Positions 18,349-26,516 of a DNA stretch of 37,284 nt are shown piece after piece. The position numbers and the translations under genes are program-made. Below the pieces are notes generated by a model, which ran no database searches, was not told where the DNA came from, and was given only the letters and a program-made list of their open reading frames with translations. The stretch is taken from assembly GCA_030652315.1 (NCBI GenBank), contig JAUSAX010000008.1, positions 1 to 37,284 of the forward strand. The letters run 5' to 3'. The first letter of the stretch is position 1. Every line of letters starts with the position of its first letter. The DNA is from Afipia sp. Its GTDB lineage: Bacteria; Pseudomonadota; Alphaproteobacteria; Rhizobiales; Xanthobacteraceae.

Positions 18349-19533
18349 ATGGTGTCGACAAACGGAAACCTGTTGCGAGCCCGTGCGCCGCACCAGCATC
18401 ACCGTGTCACCTACGTTGAGCTGTTCTTCGATCTCGTCTTTGTTTTCGCGATCACACAAATCTCCCACACGCTGCTGGCGCATTTCACGCCGCTCGGCGT
18501 TCTGCAGACCACGATTCTGTTTCTGGCGGTGTGGTGGGTCTGGATTTTCACATCCTGGATCACCAATTGGCTCGACCCGGAGCGCACGCCGGTCCGCGTG
18601 ATGCTGTTCGGGCTGATGATCGCAGGCCTGCTGCTGTCCACCTCCATTCCCAAGGCATTTGAAAGCCGGGGGCTGGCGTTCGCGCTGGCCTTTGTCGTCA
18701 TGCAGGTCGGGCGGTCGGCTTTCACGTTCTGGTCGATACCTCGATCCGAGCCCGGCTTGCGCATGAATTTATTGCGCATCACCCTGTGGTTCGTATGCAG
18801 TGGCGTATTCTGGATCGCCGGCGGGTTCGCCGAGGGGCAGGCGCGGCTTCTTCTGTGGATTGTCGCGGTGGCGATCGAGTATTGCGGTCCAGCGATGCGA
18901 TTTCGGCTGCCCGCTCTAGGCGCGACGCCTCTCCAAGACTGGGAGGTCGAAGGCGGTCATATGGCAGAGCGCTGCGCGTTGTTCATCATTATCGCGCTCG
19001 GCGAGTCCGTTGTGGTTACTGGCGCGACCTTCGCGTCAGCTGCATGGTCCGCGCCGGTAATTATGGGCTTTGTTGTGGCGCTGATCGGCAGCATCGCGAT
19101 GTGGTGGGTGTATTTCCACATCGGCGCGGAAGCGGGGGCGGAGCATATCTCTCACTCCGAAGAGACCGGAAAGTTGGCGCGGCTCGCCTATACCTATCTG
19201 CACCTGCCGATTGTCGCCGGCATCGTTGTCTCGGCGGTGGGCGACGAACTGTTGCTGGCGCATCCCGAAGGCCATACCGACACAAAGACCTTACTCACCA
19301 TGATCGGCGGGCCGTTGCTGTTTCTGATCGGCACCATTCTGTTCAAGCGCAGCATCCGGGGCATCTTTCAGCTCTCGCATCTGATCGGCATCGGCCTGCT
19401 GATCGTGCTGATCTCGTTCGCGCATTTCCTGTCGCCGCTGATGCTGTCATCGGCGACAACCGTCATCATGCTGATCGTCGCGGCATGGGAAGCGATCTCG
19501 CTCGGCTCGCGCGCGAAAACGGACGAAATCTAA
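18349..19533 (+). CDS. Low temperature requirement protein A (LtrA) family membrane protein
   Basis: A 394-residue polytopic inner-membrane protein of the LtrA family, named from Listeria growth at low temperature and unrelated to group II intron protein LtrA. The diagnostic N-terminal motif is VTYVELFFDLVFVFAITQISH; about ten to twelve hydrophobic segments follow, with WWVWIFTSWITNWLDP, HMAERCALFIIIALGESVVVTG and WWVYFHIG as further family blocks. It starts 17 bases after the bolA stop on the same strand, so co-transcription is likely, though no functional link is known. Biochemical role is unknown. Confidence 0.9.
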   Translation: MVSTNGNLLRARAPHQHHRVTYVELFFDLVFVFAITQISHTLLAHFTPLGVLQTTILFLAVWWVWIFTSWITNWLDPERTPVRVMLFGLMIAGLLLSTSIPKAFESRGLAFALAFVVMQVGRSAFTFWSIPRSEPGLRMNLLRITLWFVCSGVFWIAGGFAEGQARLLLWIVAVAIEYCGPAMRFRLPALGATPLQDWEVEGGHMAERCALFIIIALGESVVVTGATFASAAWSAPVIMGFVVALIGSIAMWWVYFHIGAEAGAEHISHSEETGKLARLAYTYLHLPIVAGIVVSAVGDELLLAHPEGHTDTKTLLTMIGGPLLFLIGTILFKRSIRGIFQLSHLIGIGLLIVLISFAHFLSPLMLSSATTVIMLIVAAWEAISLGSRAKTDEI

Positions 19534-19540
19534 GTCTGTT

Positions 19541-19616
19541 TCCGGGGCATGATCTCGTCCGAAAATCGGTTCCACCCACGGGTCGAGCCCGAGGGCATGC
19601 TTTTCGGGATCATGCC
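19541..19616. repeat. Palindromic intergenic repeat, GGCATGATC type
   Basis: The arms GGCATGATCTCGTCCGAAAA (from about 19545) and CTTTTCGGGATCATGCC (19600-19616) match, from memory, a palindromic element repeated many times in Nitrobacteraceae genomes. Here the middle has an extra stretch around GGGTCGAGCCCGAGGG. The right arm covers the stop codon of egtD. It lies between the convergent LtrA and egtD genes and may help end both transcripts. Confidence 0.6.
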
Positions 19617-20581
19617 TCCGCCACCAGCGCGTGAACCGAGAACATCCCGTCGGGATCGGTCCATGAGGCCCGCGGAGTCCATCCCGAGCCACGAGCCAGC
19701 GCCGTGAAGCGTTCGATGCTGTATTTGTAGCTGCTCTCGGTGTGGATCGTCTCGCCGGTGCGGAACGTCGCCGTATGATCCAGCACCCGCACGGTCTGCG
19801 GCTTGCGGCTGATCAAGTGCATCTCGATGCGATGGCGCTGGCGGTTGTAGATCGCGCGGTGCTTGAAGCCGTCGAGATCGAGATTGCCGCCGAGTTCGCG
19901 GTTGATCCGCGCCAGCACGTTGAGATTGAACTGGCCGGTTACGCCCGCCGCGTCGTTGTAGGCGTCGTGGAGCACGCGCTCGTCCTTCTCGAGATCGACG
20001 CCGACGATCAGCGTCGCGCCTTCGCCGAGAATGGCGCGGGCGCTGCGCAGGAAGGCGCAGGCTTCATGCGGGTCGAAGTTGCCGATGGTTGACCCCGGAA
20101 AGAAGCCGACCTTCGGCATGCCTTTCACTTCGGGCGGCAATTCGAACGGCTTGGTGAAATCGGCGGTCACCGGATAAACGGCGAGATCGGGAAAGTCCCC
20201 GCGCAAGGCGCTGGCCTGTCCGTTGAGAAAGTCGCCGGAAATATCCACCGGCACGTAGGCCTTGAAGGCGCACTGCTTCAACAGCAGGCGCACCTTGGTG
20301 GTGGCGCCGGCGCCGAATTCCACCAGCGCTGCGTTTGCGGGGATGGCCTGGGCGATCTCCGAGCCACGGTCGCGCAGAATGCGCAGTTCGGTGCGTGTCG
20401 GATAGTATTCCGGCAGCAGCGTGATCTGCTCGAAGAGTTTCGAGCCCGCCTCGTCGTAGAAATACTTTGGCGACAGCTTTTTGGGCTGCTGCGACAGTCC
20501 CGCAATCACGTCCTGAGCGAAGGAATGGTCAATTTGATCGTGAAGCGGAGCATCGGCCCGCGCGTTGACATGCACATTCAT
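19610..20581 (-). CDS. egtD: L-histidine N-alpha-methyltransferase
   Basis: The first enzyme of ergothioneine synthesis: trimethylates histidine to hercynine with S-adenosylmethionine. The 323-residue length equals that of the family. Seen: the N-terminal QPKKLSPKYFYDEAGSKLFEQITLLPEYYPTRTE block, SAM site LVEFGAGATTKVRLLL, YVPVDISGDFL, GFFPGSTIGNFDP and ESSYKYSIERF near the end, all characteristic of EgtD. It lies 22 bases after egtB on the same strand, forming a two-gene operon. Its stop codon sits inside an intergenic repeat. Confidence 0.96.
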   Translation of the reverse strand: MNVHVNARADAPLHDQIDHSFAQDVIAGLSQQPKKLSPKYFYDEAGSKLFEQITLLPEYYPTRTELRILRDRGSEIAQAIPANAALVEFGAGATTKVRLLLKQCAFKAYVPVDISGDFLNGQASALRGDFPDLAVYPVTADFTKPFELPPEVKGMPKVGFFPGSTIGNFDPHEACAFLRSARAILGEGATLIVGVDLEKDERVLHDAYNDAAGVTGQFNLNVLARINRELGGNLDLDGFKHRAIYNRQRHRIEMHLISRKPQTVRVLDHTATFRTGETIHTESSYKYSIERFTALARGSGWTPRASWTDPDGMFSVHALVAEA

Positions 20582-20603
20582 GACGATCTCATGTGTTCAG
20601 GGT

Positions 20604-21875
20604 TTAAACGGCGTAATCTGCGAGCCGCAGTCCGGTGAACTGCCAGCGATGATGCGGATAGAAGAAATTGCGATAGGTAATGCGGCTATGATTGTCCGGC
20701 GTTGCCAGCGATGAGCCGCGCAGCACCAGTTGGTTGACCATGAATTTTCCGTTGTATTCCCCGAGCGCGCCTTCGACGGCGCGATAACCGGGGTAGGGCG
20801 AGTACGAACTGCGGGTCCATTGCCAGACGATGCCGAAGGCGTCGTTGAGATGGCCCGCGCGCGCGGCGACTTCCCATTCCATTTCCGTCGGCAGGTGCTT
20901 TCCGCTCCAGCGCGCGAATGCGTCGGCTTCGTAGTAGCTGACGTGCGAGACGGGCGCTGATGGATCGATGCTCTGCAATCCGCCGAGCGTCATGATCTTC
21001 CACTCGCCATCTACACTGCGCCAGTGGCCGGGAGCCTGCCAATCCTCGTTGGTTGCGGCAGCGAATCCGTCCATCAGCCACAGCGTCGGCGTCGAGTAGC
21101 CACCGTCCTTCATGAAGGCGAGCCACTCGGCGTTCGTCACAAGATTGCGCGCCAGCCTGACGGGGCCGACCAGCGCGCGGTGCGCGGGCTTCTCGTTGTC
21201 GAAGTGAAATGAATTGTCGATGTGGCCGATGGTGTGGATGCCTTCCATCAGCGGGACCCATGCATCGCCATCACGGTGCGCCGCCGGAAACGTCCAGCCG
21301 GGTTCATAGGCCGGCGGGATCGGATTTTGTGCGAAGGCATGCAGGATGTCGGTGAGCATCAGTTCCTGATGCTGCTGCTCATGGTTGAGGCCGACGTCGA
21401 TCAGCGGCTCAAGCTTCGCCAGCGTTTCCACGTCCGCCGAACTGAAAAATGCCGCGACTGCGGCATCGACGTGCTTGCGATAGGCCGTCACCTCGTCCGC
21501 GCCGGGACGGGTGAGGTGGCCGCGCTGGGCCCGGGCGTGACGCGGCCCTGCGCTGACGTAATAGGAATTGAACAGGTAGGCGTAGTCCGGGTGATAGGGC
21601 TGGTAGCCCGGTGAATGTTCGCCGAGCAGGAATTGCTCCCAGAACCAGGTGACGTGGGCGCGGTGCCATTTGGCGGGGCTGGCGTCCGGCATCGACTGGA
21701 CCAACTGGTCCTCGGCGGATAGCGAAGCCGCCCGCCGTTCGGTCTCGTCCCGGACGGTGCTGTAGGCCGTCAGCAGCCTTGCAGCCAGTTCATCGCGAAA
21801 TTCTTGGCGGGATTCGGCCGTATTTGCGGAGGAAATGGCGACACGGGCGTCTGGCTGGGATGCTGGTTTCGTCAC
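20604..21875 (-). CDS. egtB: Ergothioneine biosynthesis protein EgtB (iron-dependent sulfoxide synthase)
   Basis: Joins hercynine to a thiol donor (cysteine or gamma-glutamylcysteine) with oxygen at a non-heme iron site. The 423-residue protein has an N-terminal DinB-like domain with the iron ligands in AKWHRAHVTWFWE and LNHEQQHQELMLTDILHA, and a C-terminal formylglycine-generating-enzyme-like domain (VSHVSYYEADAFARWSGKHLPTEMEWEVAAR, then RNFFYPHHRWQFTGLRLA). The GTG start at 21875 is set by a GGAG six bases ahead; the frame is open to 22106 but unconserved there. It is the first gene of egtB-egtD. No egtA, egtC or egtE is nearby, as is common in alphaproteobacteria, so the C-S lyase must be elsewhere. 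Confidence 0.95.
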   Translation of the reverse strand: MTKPASQPDARVAISSANTAESRQEFRDELAARLLTAYSTVRDETERRAASLSAEDQLVQSMPDASPAKWHRAHVTWFWEQFLLGEHSPGYQPYHPDYAYLFNSYYVSAGPRHARAQRGHLTRPGADEVTAYRKHVDAAVAAFFSSADVETLAKLEPLIDVGLNHEQQHQELMLTDILHAFAQNPIPPAYEPGWTFPAAHRDGDAWVPLMEGIHTIGHIDNSFHFDNEKPAHRALVGPVRLARNLVTNAEWLAFMKDGGYSTPTLWLMDGFAAATNEDWQAPGHWRSVDGEWKIMTLGGLQSIDPSAPVSHVSYYEADAFARWSGKHLPTEMEWEVAARAGHLNDAFGIVWQWTRSSYSPYPGYRAVEGALGEYNGKFMVNQLVLRGSSLATPDNHSRITYRNFFYPHHRWQFTGLRLADYAV

Positions 21876-22186
21876 GAGAATCTCCGGGTGAGGAGAGAAC
21901 GATGCTTCTGCGGATCGGTTCCGCAGAATGGATGCTCTAGATAGGTCGCCCCGCCGGAGATAAAAGGCACCGTCGGCCATGAAGTGATACGCGGCAGCTA
22001 TGTTGCTGTTTAGGGGAGGCCGGGCATGAGAGGTCCACTTTGGCCTCTTTTCGGGGGTGGCATGGCACCCTTTCAGCAATTTGATTGGGATGCGGACCTG
22101 TTTCACGCTACATATATGGTCAGAGCGACAGGCCGTTGAGGATATCCCGGCCCAGCCGCAGGACCGAGGCAGTTAAGGACGCGAAT
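21876..22186. other. Divergent egtB/grxD control region
   Basis: A 311-base gap with no gene that I can support; open frames across it are extensions of egtB and grxD without conservation. It should carry both promoters. The one clear structure is the inverted repeat at 21906-21928, described separately. Confidence 0.6.
21906..21928. promoter_or_regulatory. Inverted repeat in the egtB leader
   Basis: Perfect 8-bp arms TTCTGCGG (21906-21913) and CCGCAGAA (21921-21928) with a seven-base centre, about 30 bases upstream of the egtB GTG. It could be a regulator-binding operator or an mRNA leader hairpin just ahead of the ribosome-binding site. No regulator is identified. Confidence 0.45.
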
Positions 22187-22522
22187 ATGAGCATCGACCA
22201 ATTCATCGCCAACGAAGTGAAGTCCAACGACGTCGTGCTGTTCATGAAGGGCACGCCGCAGTTTCCGCAGTGCGGATTTTCGGGCCAAGTGGTCCAGATT
22301 CTTGATCACGTCGGCATCGCCTACAAGGGCCTGAACGTGCTCGAATCGTCCGAACTGCGCGACGGCATCAAGATCTATTCGAACTGGCCGACCATTCCGC
22401 AGCTCTACGTCAAGGGTGAGTTCGTCGGTGGTTGCGACATCATCCGCGAGATGTTCCAGGCCGGCGAATTGCAACAGTTGCTCGCCGACAAGGGCGTCGC
22501 GATCCAGCAGCCTGCCGGCTGA
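22187..22522 (+). CDS. grxD: Monothiol glutaredoxin, Grx4 type
   Basis: A 111-residue monothiol glutaredoxin of the Grx4/Grx5 class, which binds and transfers [2Fe-2S] clusters, often together with BolA proteins. The active site QCGFSGQ within FMKGTPQFPQCGFSGQVVQILD is diagnostic, followed by the glutathione-binding WPTIPQLYVKGEFVGGCDIIREM. The ATG at 22187 gives the family start MSIDQFIANEVKSNDVVLFMKG. The bolA gene, its common neighbour in alphaproteobacteria, lies 3.9 kb upstream beyond the ergothioneine genes and ltrA. Confidence 0.95.
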   Translation: MSIDQFIANEVKSNDVVLFMKGTPQFPQCGFSGQVVQILDHVGIAYKGLNVLESSELRDGIKIYSNWPTIPQLYVKGEFVGGCDIIREMFQAGELQQLLADKGVAIQQPAG

Positions 22523-22588
22523 TGTTTCCAGGCGAGGCGGCACACGTCGCCGTCTCGCTTGTGCAGCGGCCTTTCGGGCCGATACAGT

Positions 22589-22643
22589 CCTCCCAAGCCC
22601 GGACGCCAACGATCCGGGCGTTTGTCTGAAAAGACTTGGGAGG
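22589..22643 (+). promoter_or_regulatory. Nested stem-loop covering the ribosome-binding site of the next gene
   Basis: A 9-bp inverted repeat, CCTCCCAAG (22589-22597) and CTTGGGAGG (22635-22643), encloses an inner hairpin GCCCGGA (22597-22603) and TCCGGGC (22613-22619). The right outer arm contains the GGGAGG ribosome-binding site of the serine hydrolase that starts at 22651, so pairing would hide it. The inner hairpin, followed by GTTTGTCT, may also serve as the grxD terminator. Its role is inferred from base pairing only. Confidence 0.5.
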
Positions 22644-22650
22644 TTTTTCT

Positions 22651-23934
22651 ATGCTCGTGTCTCGCCACATCAAGGCGTCGCTCGTCGTTGCCACCACATT
22701 GCTCGCTGCAACGGGCGCTTTTGCCGATAGCGTTGTCCGCACCCAGCCCACTGAGGCTGGCCTGTCGCCCAAAGGGCTCGCGCGGATCGGCGACTACCTC
22801 AAGAATGAAATCGCCACCAACAAGATTCCCGGCGCAGTGGTGATGATCCAGCGCCGCGGCAAGATCGCCTATTACGAGACCTTCGGCGTCCGCGATCCTG
22901 CCACCAAGGCGCCGATGACGGCGAACACCATCTTCCGCATCTACTCGATGTCCAAGCCGATCACGACGGTCGCAGCGATGATGCTGGTGGAGGAGGGCAA
23001 GCTCCAGCTCGGAGATCCCGTCGCGAACTACATTCCCGCGTTCAAGGACGTGAAGGTCGGCGTCGAGAAGAAGGGCGAGGATGGAAAGACGACGCTCGAT
23101 CTCGTGCCGTCCCGCCGTCCCATGACGGTGCAGGATCTGATGCGCCACACGTCAGGCATCACCTACGGCTTCTTCGGGGAGGGGCTCGTCAAGAAAGCCT
23201 ACGTCGACGCAAAGATATTCTCGGAAGATGTCGACAATGCCGGCTTCGCGGACCGCATTGCGAAGCTGCCCTTGGCCTATCAGCCGGGATCGACATGGGA
23301 CTATAGCCATTCGACCGACATTTTGGGGCGCGTGGTGGAAGTCGTATCGGGAAAATCGCTCTATCAATTCGAGAAGGAGCGCATTCTCGATCCGCTTGGC
23401 ATGAAGGACACCACATTCTACGTCACCGACAAGGCGAAGCAGCCGCTGATTGCCGAGCCGTTCCCGAATGATCGCAAGATCGGCAATGACGCCGACATGA
23501 ACGACCCGCGGATCGCGCAAAAGTGGGAGTCCGGCGGCGGCGGCATGATGTCCACCATCGGCGACTACGCGCGTTTTGCGCGCATGATCGCGAATGGCGG
23601 GACCCTCGACGGCAAGCGCTACCTGAGCCCGAAGACCATCGCCTATATGGGATCGAACCATATTGGCCCCGCCTCCGGGGTGGTGAATGGTCCGTACTAT
23701 CTGCCCGGTCCGGGCTTCGGTTTCGGTCTCGGATTTGCGGTGCGGACCGAACCGGGCGTCAGCGTCATGGAGGGCAGCGCCGGCGAGATGAACTGGTCGG
23801 GCGCGGGTGGCACCACCTTCTGGGTCGATCCGAAGGAGGATATGTTCGTGGTGTTCATGTCCCAGACCGTGCAGCATCGCGGCCGCCACCGCATCGCGCT
23901 GAAGAATCTCGTTTACGGTGCGTTCGAGAAGTAA
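22651..23934 (+). CDS. Secreted serine hydrolase, beta-lactamase/class C-like family (copy 1)
   Basis: A 427-residue member of the beta-lactamase-related serine hydrolase family (class C beta-lactamases, esterases EstB, D-aminopeptidases). A signal peptide ([16 protein letters not shown]) directs it to the periplasm. The catalytic SxxK is SMSK (Ser99, Lys102); the second motif is Tyr218-Ser-His in [21 protein letters not shown], where class C beta-lactamases have YxN; a Gly-rich third region is [13 protein letters not shown]. The ATG at 22651 has GGGAGG seven bases ahead. It is the first of three homologues in tandem (also 24020 and 26517). Substrate may be an ester or peptide; beta-lactam hydrolysis is not implied. 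Confidence 0.92.
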   Translation: MLVSRHIKASLVVATTLLAATGAFADSVVRTQPTEAGLSPKGLARIGDYLKNEIATNKIPGAVVMIQRRGKIAYYETFGVRDPATKAPMTANTIFRIYSMSKPITTVAAMMLVEEGKLQLGDPVANYIPAFKDVKVGVEKKGEDGKTTLDLVPSRRPMTVQDLMRHTSGITYGFFGEGLVKKAYVDAKIFSEDVDNAGFADRIAKLPLAYQPGSTWDYSHSTDILGRVVEVVSGKSLYQFEKERILDPLGMKDTTFYVTDKAKQPLIAEPFPNDRKIGNDADMNDPRIAQKWESGGGGMMSTIGDYARFARMIANGGTLDGKRYLSPKTIAYMGSNHIGPASGVVNGPYYLPGPGFGFGLGFAVRTEPGVSVMEGSAGEMNWSGAGGTTFWVDPKEDMFVVFMSQTVQHRGRHRIALKNLVYGAFEK

Positions 23935-23948
23935 AAGCCTGATCTAGA

Positions 23949-23974
23949 CCGCCCGGTGCAACCGCGCCGGGCGG
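23949..23974. other. Hairpin between serine hydrolase copies 1 and 2
   Basis: Inverted repeat CCGCCCGG (23949-23956) and CCGGGCGG (23967-23974) with a ten-base loop, just past the stop of copy 1. No T-run follows. A weak terminator or mRNA-processing hairpin between the two genes. Confidence 0.45.
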
Positions 23975-24019
23975 CGTGCGTATCTGATGGATTTACTGCC
24001 AACTGAAAGCAGGAACCCG

Positions 24020-25303
24020 ATGAGATCGCGGCGTATCTGGAGTGTGCTTCCTGCTGCGATGGTCGCGCTCGCTGTTAGTCACGCATGTGCTGACAGCGCG
24101 ATGCGGGTCTATCCCGCAAACGCGGAACTGTCGCCGCAGCGGCTTGAACGCATCACCGACTATTTCAACGCTGAAGTCAGCAACGCAAAGATTGCCGGCG
24201 CGGCGGTTCTGATCCAGCGCCACGGCAAGCAGACCTATCTCAAGTCCTTCGGCAAGATCGACACGGTCTCCGGCGAGCCGATGACGCCGGATGCGATCTT
24301 CCGCATCCATTCGATGTCCAAGCCGGTCACCAGCGTGACGGCGATGATGCTGGTCGACGACGGCAAGCTCAAGCTCGACGATCCGCTGTCCAAGTACATT
24401 CCGTCATTCGCGACGGTAAAGGTGGGTGTTGAAACCAAAGCCGAGAACGGCGATCCCATGCTGAAGCTGGTCGAGCCGGATCGGGCGATCACCATCGAAG
24501 ACCTGCTGCGCCATTCCTCCGGTATCACCTACGGCTTCTACGGCAAGGGCCTTGTTCGAAATGCCTACGCAAACGCGAACCTGTTCGCCGATGGTACTGA
24601 CAATGCGTCGCTCGCCGAAAAGATCGCGCGCTTGCCGCTTGCCGAACAGCCCGGCACCCTGTGGGACTACGGCCACTCGATGGATATTCTGGGCCGCGTC
24701 ATCGAAGTGGTGTCCGGAAAATCGCTTTTCGAGTTCGAGAAGGAGCGGCTGTTCGGACCGCTCGGCATGACCGACACGGCCTACTACGTTGCCGACCCGG
24801 CCAAGCATCGCCGGATAGCCGAACCGATATCGAGCGACAGCATTTTCAGAACCGGACGCGCGCGAAATCCACGGTTGTTCACGAAATGGGAATCCGGTGG
24901 TGGCGGATTGTTGTCGACCGTCGGTGATTTCAGCCGCTTCGCACAGATGCTGCTCAACGGTGGCGAACTTGACGGCAGGCGTTATCTGAAGCCTGAGACG
25001 TTCGCCAACATGACCGCGAACCACATCGCGCCTGCGACCGCAGTGAAGCGCGGCGCATACTATTTTCCGGGTGATGGCTTCGGATACGGCCTCGGCTTCG
25101 GGGTTCGCACCGAACCCGGCAACGCTACACCGCCGCCACCGGGCTCGCTCGGCGAGATCAAGTGGGACGGCGCTGGCGGGACCTATTTCTGGATCGATCG
25201 CGGACAGGACATGTTCGTTATCTTGATGATTCAGTCGCCATCGGAGCGCGGCCGGATTCAGCCGGCTCTGAAGGCCATGGTCTATGATGCCTTCGAGCGA
25301 TAG
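24020..25303 (+). CDS. Secreted serine hydrolase, beta-lactamase/class C-like family (copy 2)
   Basis: A 427-residue homologue of the preceding gene with the same order of motifs: signal peptide (RIWSVLPAAMVALAVSHACA), catalytic SMSK (Ser98, Lys101), [36 protein letters not shown] with Tyr-Gly-His as second motif, the [22 protein letters not shown] block, and WDGAGGTYFWID. An AGGA five bases before the ATG at 24020 sets the start; an in-frame ATG at 23987 is rejected. It lies 85 bases after copy 1 and ends one base from the stop of the convergent aldolase gene. A proline-rich insert (ATPPPPGS) near residue 376 is absent from the other copies. Confidence 0.92.
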   Translation: MRSRRIWSVLPAAMVALAVSHACADSAMRVYPANAELSPQRLERITDYFNAEVSNAKIAGAAVLIQRHGKQTYLKSFGKIDTVSGEPMTPDAIFRIHSMSKPVTSVTAMMLVDDGKLKLDDPLSKYIPSFATVKVGVETKAENGDPMLKLVEPDRAITIEDLLRHSSGITYGFYGKGLVRNAYANANLFADGTDNASLAEKIARLPLAEQPGTLWDYGHSMDILGRVIEVVSGKSLFEFEKERLFGPLGMTDTAYYVADPAKHRRIAEPISSDSIFRTGRARNPRLFTKWESGGGGLLSTVGDFSRFAQMLLNGGELDGRRYLKPETFANMTANHIAPATAVKRGAYYFPGDGFGYGLGFGVRTEPGNATPPPPGSLGEIKWDGAGGTYFWIDRGQDMFVILMIQSPSERGRIQPALKAMVYDAFER

Positions 25304-25304
25304 G

Positions 25305-26372
25305 TCAGGCTTTCGATGCGATGGCGCGAATAGTTGAAACGGTCTCGTCGATCATCGCCGCCGTCACATCGAGATGGGTGCAGGCGCGGATGCGGTGATC
25401 GAGCGCGCCGGTCAGGATGCCGCGCCTGCGCAGTTCTGAAATCATTAGCGGCGTAGTGATGCCGGTTGCTGTCGGATCGAAGAAGATCAGATTGGTCTCG
25501 GGCTGATTGACTGTGATGCCCGGGATTTGTGCGAGACCACGCGCCAGCGCGCGGGCATTGGCATGGTCGTCGGCGAGGCGGTCGACGTGATGATCAAGCG
25601 CGTAGAGACAGGCCGCAGCGCAAATGCCGCTCTGGCGCATCGCGCCGCCAAGACGCTGTTTCCAACGCCACACCTCGTCGATGAAATCGTCGGTCCCCGC
25701 GATCACCGCGCCGACAGGTGCGCCGAGTCCCTTGCTGAAGTCGATCCAGACCGAGTCCCAGCCTTCAGCCATGTCCCGCGCGGACACTCCGGTAGCCACG
25801 CACGCGTTCATCAGCCGCGCGCCGTCCATGTGGGTGATAAGTTTATGCTCGCGTGCGATTGCCGCGATCTCGTCGAGAACGGATTTTTTCCAGATGGTGC
25901 CGCCGCCGATATTCGCCGTCTGCTCGACGGTCACGACGCGTTGTGGCGCGGAGTAGCGCGAGACCGGCTGGATTGCCGCGCGAAATGTCTCCGGTGTGAA
26001 AATCCCGTGCTCGCCAGGCAGCGGCGTGATCTGAAATCCGCCGAGTGCTGCATGCGCGCCGCCTTCGCGGGTCAGCACATGTGCGGAGGGATGCGCCAGG
26101 ATTTCGTCGCCCGGACGGCAATGCACCAGCGTTGCCGCCACATTGCACATGGTCCCCGACGGCAGGAAGACCGCGGCTTCCTTGCCGAGCATATCGGCGA
26201 CGCGTTCGCACAGAGCTATCGTGGTGGGATCGTCGCCGATCTGCTCGTCGCCCACCTCTGCGCGCGCCATCGCCTCGCGCATCGCAGGCGTCGGCCGGGT
26301 CTGGGTGTCCGACATCAGATTGATGCGAACCGGCGGTAGCTTCGGATCGGGAGAGGCTGGGGTCATTCTCAT
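25305..26372 (-). CDS. Low-specificity threonine aldolase family protein
   Basis: A 355-residue pyridoxal-phosphate enzyme, fold type I, of the threonine aldolase/beta-eliminating lyase family, which splits L-threonine or allo-threonine to glycine and acetaldehyde. The start NLMSDTQTRPTPAMREAMARAEVGDEQIGDDPT, LPSGTMCNVAA, HMDGARLMNA and the PLP lysine in WIDFSKGLGAPVGAVIAG are all present. Two ATGs (26372 and 26366) could start it. It is inverted between serine hydrolase copies 2 and 3, with one base separating its stop from that of copy 2. Related enzymes differ in stereospecificity, which cannot be judged from sequence. Confidence 0.92.
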   Translation of the reverse strand: MRMTPASPDPKLPPVRINLMSDTQTRPTPAMREAMARAEVGDEQIGDDPTTIALCERVADMLGKEAAVFLPSGTMCNVAATLVHCRPGDEILAHPSAHVLTREGGAHAALGGFQITPLPGEHGIFTPETFRAAIQPVSRYSAPQRVVTVEQTANIGGGTIWKKSVLDEIAAIAREHKLITHMDGARLMNACVATGVSARDMAEGWDSVWIDFSKGLGAPVGAVIAGTDDFIDEVWRWKQRLGGAMRQSGICAAACLYALDHHVDRLADDHANARALARGLAQIPGITVNQPETNLIFFDPTATGITTPLMISELRRRGILTGALDHRIRACTHLDVTAAMIDETVSTIRAIASKA

Positions 26373-26516
26373 TGGACGTCCTGTGCGGCGTCATGTGCTA
26401 TTGCCTGATGTATTCAATAAAATGCCGCGGGTCCAATAGAAGTCACGGGATTTTAGGTGCGTTGGCCAAGGAGGATTGCTTGCATTGAGACTATCAATCG
26501 CTAGGCTTGCATCTTG

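Noticed and set aside
18349..19533. Group II intron protein LtrA
   Set aside because: Shares only the name; the sequence is a polytopic membrane protein with the VELFFDLVFVFA motif and no reverse-transcriptase features.
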